From Halobacteriales archaeon QS_8_69_26 (lineage in GTDB: Archaea > Halobacteriota > Halobacteria > Halobacteriales > SW-7-71-33), in NCBI GenBank assembly GCA_003023195.1, contig PXRX01000038.1, forward strand, positions 124,001-188,000: DNA of 64,000 nt, given 5' to 3'. Shown one piece after another: positions 62,843 through 64,000 of the stretch; position 1 is the stretch's first letter; every line of letters begins with the position of its first letter. Both the position numbers and the translations under genes were made by a program. The notes below the pieces were generated by a model. That model saw only the letters and a program-made list of their open reading frames with translations. It searched no databases and had not been told where the DNA came from.

Positions 62843-63186
62843 CGCAGATACTCCTGGCGACCGTGCTAGGCACCCTCTTCGCGCTGGGCACGTTCCTGGT
62901 CCTGCGACGGGACGTCGTCCGGGTCGTCTGGGGCATCGCGATCATCGGCCAGTCCGCGAACCTCTATCTGGTAACGATGGGCGGGCTCTCCGGCGGCGCG
63001 CCCATCGCGTCCCACGGCGCCCACGGGTTCGCCGAACAACCGACCGACCCGCTGGTCCAGGCGCTGGTCCTGACCGCCATCGTCATCGGCTTCGGTACCA
63101 CCGCCTTCGCGCTGGTGTTGACCTACCGGGTCTACGAGGAACACGGCACCATCGACACCTACAAGCTGGGAGGTGAGGGGTCGTGA
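62839..63186 (+). CDS. mrpC: Mrp antiporter subunit C
   Basis: The 115-residue protein is NuoK-like: three hydrophobic helices, 'RRDVVRVVWGIAIIGQSANLYLVTMG' and 'DPLVQALVLTAIVIGFGTTAFALVLTYRVYEEHG', which carry the conserved small-residue/His loop of MrpC/MnhC. It is a short channel-forming subunit that contacts MrpA and MrpD. It starts inside mrpB's stop codon (ATGA) and ends with a four-base GTGA overlap on mrpD. Confidence 0.93.
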   Translation: MTQILLATVLGTLFALGTFLVLRRDVVRVVWGIAIIGQSANLYLVTMGGLSGGAPIASHGAHGFAEQPTDPLVQALVLTAIVIGFGTTAFALVLTYRVYEEHGTIDTYKLGGEGS

Positions 63187-64000
63187 GGTTCCTCCGCGTG
63201 CTGGCGATGGCGGCGCTCGTCGCTGGACTGGTGGTCGCCGTCGCCGGCTCCCTGGCATACTCGCTGGTGATCGCACCCCTGCTGGTGGCGCTGGCGACGG
63301 CGGTGGTGACCCTGCTCGCACGCCCGTGGCCGCGATTGGGACGGGCCCTGAGCGTCCTCGGTGCGGGAGGGTACGCCATCGCCGTGGCGGCCCTGGTCGA
63401 GGCCGTGTTGCTCCCGCTGTCGAGCGACCCGGCCGTCCTCACCTACCAGGTGTCGGACTGGAACGCCCCATTCGGGATCACCGCCGTCGCCGACCCCCTG
63501 TCGGCGTTCATGCTCGCACTCGCGGCCGTCGTCGTTGTGCCCGCCCTCGTCTTCTCCGTGCTGTACGTCGACGAGCACGGCCAGGCGCTCTCGTACCACC
63601 CGCTCTTTCACTTCATGCTCGTCGGCGTCTCCGGGTCGTTCCTGACCGGCGACCTGTTCAACCTCTTCGTCTGGTTCGAGGTCATGCTGATGTCCTCGTA
63701 CGTGCTGGTGGTGTTCTACAGCGGTCCCCAACATACGAGGGCCGCCCTCCAGTACGTCGTCCTCAACCTCGTCGGGTCGGGGGTCATGCTGGTCGCCATC
63801 GGTGGCCTCTACTCCACCACCGGGACGCTCAACATGGCCGACATGGCCCGACGGCTCGCGGATCCCGGTGCCTTCGGGGTCGACCCCGCCCCCGTTCTGG
63901 GGCTGTCGGCGGTCCTGTTCGCCGTGTTCGCGCTGAAGGCCGGCGTGGTCCCCTTCCAGTTCTGGGTGCCCGCCGCCTACCGGGCCGCACCGGCCCCGGT
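63183..64000 (+). CDS. mrpD: Mrp antiporter subunit D, truncated by the window edge
   Basis: About 272 codons are present and the 3' end is outside the window. The protein is NuoN/NuoM-like: 'GITAVADPLSAFMLALAAVVVVPALVFSVLYVDEHG', 'YHPLFHFMLVGVSGSFLTGDLFNLFVWFEVMLMSSYVLVVF' (conserved Glu in a helix) and 'GLSAVLFAVFALKAGVVPFQFWVPAAYRAAP' (conserved Lys). The GTG at 63183 sits in the GTGA overlap with mrpC's stop. An alternative ATG lies at 63207. It probably continues into mrpE-F-G downstream. Confidence 0.9.
   Translation, partial: MRFLRVLAMAALVAGLVVAVAGSLAYSLVIAPLLVALATAVVTLLARPWPRLGRALSVLGAGGYAIAVAALVEAVLLPLSSDPAVLTYQVSDWNAPFGITAVADPLSAFMLALAAVVVVPALVFSVLYVDEHGQALSYHPLFHFMLVGVSGSFLTGDLFNLFVWFEVMLMSSYVLVVFYSGPQHTRAALQYVVLNLVGSGVMLVAIGGLYSTTGTLNMADMARRLADPGAFGVDPAPVLGLSAVLFAVFALKAGVVPFQFWVPAAYRAAPAP

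Overview
The window is chromosomal DNA from a haloarchaeon (class Halobacteria). The evidence is the high G+C content, the strongly acidic proteins, archaeal DnaG and Dph2, archaeal type IV pilins, a bacterio-opsin-activator-type regulator, a Tat lipoprotein, and DUF7344, DUF7504 and DICT-type proteins. Many genes have a TATA-like box about 25-28 bp before the start codon, which is the layout of leaderless haloarchaeal transcripts. I see no rRNA, tRNA, CRISPR array or intact insertion sequence.

Region 1 (0-31 kb) is mostly housekeeping and regulation. It holds a degenerate RNA-ligase-like protein, a flavin monooxygenase, a decayed FAD oxidoreductase, a RecA-like/DICT fusion, a methyltransferase, an SDR, a receiver/PAS regulator, an S66 peptidase, DUF4112 and an asparagine-synthase-like protein. 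A thiamine substrate-binding lipoprotein and a cytosolic thiamine-binding protein lie tail to tail. These are followed by a thioesterase, a YlbF-like protein, a 1225-residue multi-PAS/GAF/BAT regulator, a DUF7344 protein, a UspA remnant, a zinc-ribbon HTH protein and dph2. At 20.6-23.3 kb there is a two-gene unit: a repeat-containing protein with an 'AAGNQAV' motif like that of contractile-injection-system cargo proteins, overlapped by a Tat-exported PQQ-type beta-propeller. Then come valS, a membrane-anchored ArsR-like protein and dnaG.

Region 2 (31-54.5 kb) is lipid-carrier and glycan biosynthesis. A DUF92 protein, a UppS-like paralogue and UppS probably act on polyprenol carriers. Next come five glycosyltransferases plus one glycosyltransferase-like protein, four alkaline-phosphatase-superfamily 'sulfatases', an ABC exporter or flippase, an NAD-dependent epimerase and a UDP-sugar dehydrogenase. 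Remnants of a nucleotidyltransferase and an SDR end the island. The part at 46.8-49 kb is visibly AT-rich and looks transferred.

Region 3 (54.5-59.4 kb) is a minus-strand surface cluster: three type IV pilins, a secreted protein and a large polytopic membrane protein, with a DUF7344 membrane regulator upstream. Paired dyads lie upstream of the first pilin. Region 4 (59.7-64 kb) is the start of an Mrp-type cation/proton antiporter operon (A-B-C-D), cut by the window edge.

Five places in four genes look like single-base losses, mostly in G/C-rich stretches (about 2760, 21054, 39935, 40865 and 44001-44007). In each, one added base restores or joins a frame. They could be assembly indels or slippage/phase variation, so the affected genes should be checked against reads before being called pseudogenes.
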